Below are positions 62,268 through 64,000 of a stretch of 64,000 bases of DNA, piece by piece. How positions within the stretch are numbered: position 1 is the first letter of the stretch; each line of letters opens with the position of its first letter. The stretch is from Anaerolineales bacterium. Its GTDB lineage: Bacteria > Chloroflexota > Anaerolineae > Anaerolineales > JABWBV01. Below the pieces are notes generated by a model. The model searched no databases, was not told the origin of the DNA, and worked only from the letters and a program-made list of their open reading frames with translations. The position numbers and the translations under genes were made by a program. Location of the stretch: positions 1-64,000 of the forward strand of contig JACKAX010000001.1 of the NCBI GenBank assembly GCA_020634875.1, in the 5' to 3' direction.

Positions 62268-63242
62268 CTACTTCCCGATCTTTTTTCTTTCGTAGTCAAA
62301 CGTCTGAGCCAACCCTTCGCGAAGGGGACGAGGGTTATACCCCAATTCCCGTTTTGCTTTACGGTTATCGCCCAAATATGTCACCCCCGCAAGGATACGC
62401 TGCCCCTCGCTGGAATACACCCCCTCGACTGAAATGACTTTCTCCACCAAACTCATCATCCCGGACATCATCTTCAACATCCCAGGCGGCATTGTCATCG
62501 GCATCTTCGTCCCTGTCAATTCGCTGGCGGTTTGGCACCCCTCCACGAATGTATGCGGTGGCCCGGCGATGATATATGTTGAACCAGGTACGGCCTTCTC
62601 CATTGCCGTAATGTGTGCCCAGGCAACATCGTCCACATGTGCCCAGCAGTAAGCAGTCTGCTGGGGAACAGGCTGAGTTTTCCCATGTAAAAAACCGCGC
62701 AGAAACTCGCCCATTTGACTGGTATCGTCCGGGCCGTAGATGAGACCGGGCATGAGAATCACAAGCGGCAGGCCCTCCGCGACGAATTTCTCCGCGATGT
62801 GATGGGCCTCCGCCTTCGTCCGGTCGTAGGCGCTCAGGTGCTGTCCGGTGAACTGGTAATTTTCGTCCACAGTTTTCCCGTGGGTGTCGGAATTTACGGC
62901 CAGGGTACTGGTGTACACGCCCTTCGGGATACCCAATTCTTTCATCAATTCAAGCACGTTCCGCGTCCCTTGCACGTTCACCTGCTCGCCGGGGGTCGCG
63001 TCTCGCACGCCCACTTTGTACCAGCCCGCGATGTGAAAAACACCATCTACGCCCGTCATTGGGGCACGCATGGACTCCTTCTCAGTCACATCGCCTTTAT
63101 GCAATATCACGCCCATCTCAGCGAGGGTTTTTGCCTTTGACGGGGTACGAACCACCGCCTGCACCTCGTGACCGGCCTCGCGTAATTGCCGCGCCACGAC
63201 ACCTCCGACAAAACCTGTTGCTCCAGTCAAAAAATATTTCAT
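62268..63242 (-). CDS. NAD(P)-dependent extended SDR, dihydroflavonol-reductase-like
   Basis: The Rossmann nucleotide-binding motif TGATGFVGG is at residues 5-13, followed by catalytic Ser in YTSTLAVNS and the YxxxK pair in AYDRTKAEAHH. It reduces or epimerises a sugar or polyketide-like ketone; the substrate is unknown. GGAG lies 8 bases before the ATG at 63242, chosen over one 8 codons upstream. It follows the TetR gene by about 60 bases. Confidence 0.9.
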   Translation of the reverse strand: MKYFLTGATGFVGGVVARQLREAGHEVQAVVRTPSKAKTLAEMGVILHKGDVTEKESMRAPMTGVDGVFHIAGWYKVGVRDATPGEQVNVQGTRNVLELMKELGIPKGVYTSTLAVNSDTHGKTVDENYQFTGQHLSAYDRTKAEAHHIAEKFVAEGLPLVILMPGLIYGPDDTSQMGEFLRGFLHGKTQPVPQQTAYCWAHVDDVAWAHITAMEKAVPGSTYIIAGPPHTFVEGCQTASELTGTKMPMTMPPGMLKMMSGMMSLVEKVISVEGVYSSEGQRILAGVTYLGDNRKAKRELGYNPRPLREGLAQTFDYERKKIGK

Positions 63243-63302
63243 TTCTTTACTCCGTATGGAAAGCAAGTTTAGTACTTGCTCCCGTTGATGCAGGATACCA
63301 TC

Positions 63303-63929
63303 CTACTTTAAAAGCGTTGTGATGAGTGCGGACAACTCCGCATCGAAATCAACAATAAACCCTTGCATTTCAGGCCGGGCCAACACCTGTTGAACAACCG
63401 GGGCCGGAGCCGCAAGGTGATACAGGCCGACGATCAGAGCGTGCAAACGCAAAAGGAAACGCGCCCCCGCTCCGAGGGGTAACATGGCAACCCGATCTTC
63501 CAACAACGCCCCTGTTCGCGCAAGATGCACGCCTAGCCGTTGTTTGAACCCCAGCGCGGCTTCGTAACTGACATTTTGTTCCAATACCGTCGAAAGAATT
63601 GCCAGCAGCCGCGACAATCCTGGACGTACGGCCAGCGAGGATACGATCCGCATAGCAACGTCTTCGGGGGTAAGCATCTCCCCCTGGCTTAAGTCCCCAT
63701 CCATTTCGTCAAACCACGCCGCGAGTTGATCCATCATGATCGCCAAAAACATTTCTTCTTTGGTCGGAAAATAAAGGTACATCGTCCCTTTTGCCAGCCC
63801 CAATCTTTCCGCAATCCCCGCCATCGTGACCGTGGTGTAATCCGTTTCCTGGAACATTGTCCAGGCGGTGGCGAGGATAGTTTGTTGGCGGGCTAGCTTT
63901 TGTTCGTCGCTGATGGCGCGGGGGGGCAT
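63303..63929 (-). CDS. TetR family transcriptional regulator
   Basis: The HTH at residues 35-55 reads TVTMAGIAERLGLAKGTMYLYFPTKEEMF, the TetR signature. The C-terminal 140 residues form the ligand-binding and dimer region. It may control the SDR gene downstream and its own promoter, where a palindrome lies at 63973-63995. Confidence 0.92.
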   Translation of the reverse strand: MPPRAISDEQKLARQQTILATAWTMFQETDYTTVTMAGIAERLGLAKGTMYLYFPTKEEMFLAIMMDQLAAWFDEMDGDLSQGEMLTPEDVAMRIVSSLAVRPGLSRLLAILSTVLEQNVSYEAALGFKQRLGVHLARTGALLEDRVAMLPLGAGARFLLRLHALIVGLYHLAAPAPVVQQVLARPEMQGFIVDFDAELSALITTLLK

Positions 63930-63972
63930 GGGAACACTCGAAAGGGATGAAAAATTTGTGGAAGCAAGGCAA

Positions 63973-63995
63973 GCAACTGACCTGGAGTCAGTTGC
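63973..63995. promoter_or_regulatory. Probable TetR operator
   Basis: GCAACTGAC CTGGA GTCAGTTGC is a perfect 9-bp palindrome with a 5-base centre, about 45-65 bases upstream of the TetR start. The TGAC-N5-GTCA core is typical of TetR sites. Confidence 0.55.
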
Positions 63996-64000
63996 GAATG

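Overview
The window looks like chromosomal DNA of a Chloroflexota bacterium, most likely class Anaerolineae. This is inferred from the gene content (a B12-dependent acyl-CoA mutase catalytic subunit next to its epimerase, a ChlI-like AAA+ ATPase with a Cys insertion, lipoproteins with Thr/Pro-rich linkers, GT-C type membrane proteins, a Cthe_2159-type beta-helix lipoprotein) and from the many short intergenic palindromes. No rRNA, tRNA, CRISPR array, phage module or replication origin was seen. One insertion sequence (IS630 family) is present.

Layout. 0.1-6 kb: small zinc-ribbon and hypothetical proteins, guanylate kinase (gmk), a rhomboid protease, then a convergent PaaG-like enoyl-CoA hydratase pair. 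6-16 kb: clpB facing a cyclic-nucleotide-domain histidine kinase across a shared palindromic terminator, rsmD, a URO-D family protein, a TPR protein, a ChlI-like ATPase, an acyl-CoA thioesterase, then an ECF sigma/anti-sigma pair. 16-21 kb: MarR regulator plus a MacA/MacB-like export operon. 21-25.7 kb: DUF3109-like protein, GT-C type membrane protein, methylmalonyl-CoA epimerase and mutase. 26-35 kb: S41 peptidase, GT9 glycosyltransferase, kelch-repeat surface protein, PyrK-like subunit, SPFH protein and a large membrane protein. 35-41 kb: a five-gene operon of three alkaline-phosphatase-superfamily enzymes and two membrane proteins. 41-46.6 kb: a second MacA/MacB-like exporter bracketed by two paralogous Gly-rich lipoproteins. 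46.8-50.5 kb: two exported proteins and a decayed paralogue of the first. 50.5-57.8 kb: a run of small stress and regulatory genes (GNAT, PNPOx, TrmO, ECF42-type sigma with its DGPF partner, DUF1801, AraC, DJ-1/PfpI, cupin, PadR plus membrane partner). 57.8-59.2 kb: IS630 element whose two frames meet at a CCC-TGA site. 59.2-64 kb: intradiol dioxygenase-like lipoprotein, Cthe_2159-like beta-helix lipoprotein, extended SDR and TetR regulator.

How it fits together. The most interesting connection is between two places 15 kb apart. Upstream of lipoprotein A (46.6 kb), of the MacA/MacB operon (45.7 kb) and of the Cthe_2159-like protein (62 kb) I see the same motif of about 28 bp, with T/C-rich half sites 11 bp apart, as expected for an OmpR/PhoB-type response regulator. 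This suggests one regulon that makes and exports a cell-surface Gly-rich/beta-helix system. Many genes are also followed by long perfect or near-perfect inverted repeats; some are clear bidirectional terminators, others look like small dispersed palindromic elements.
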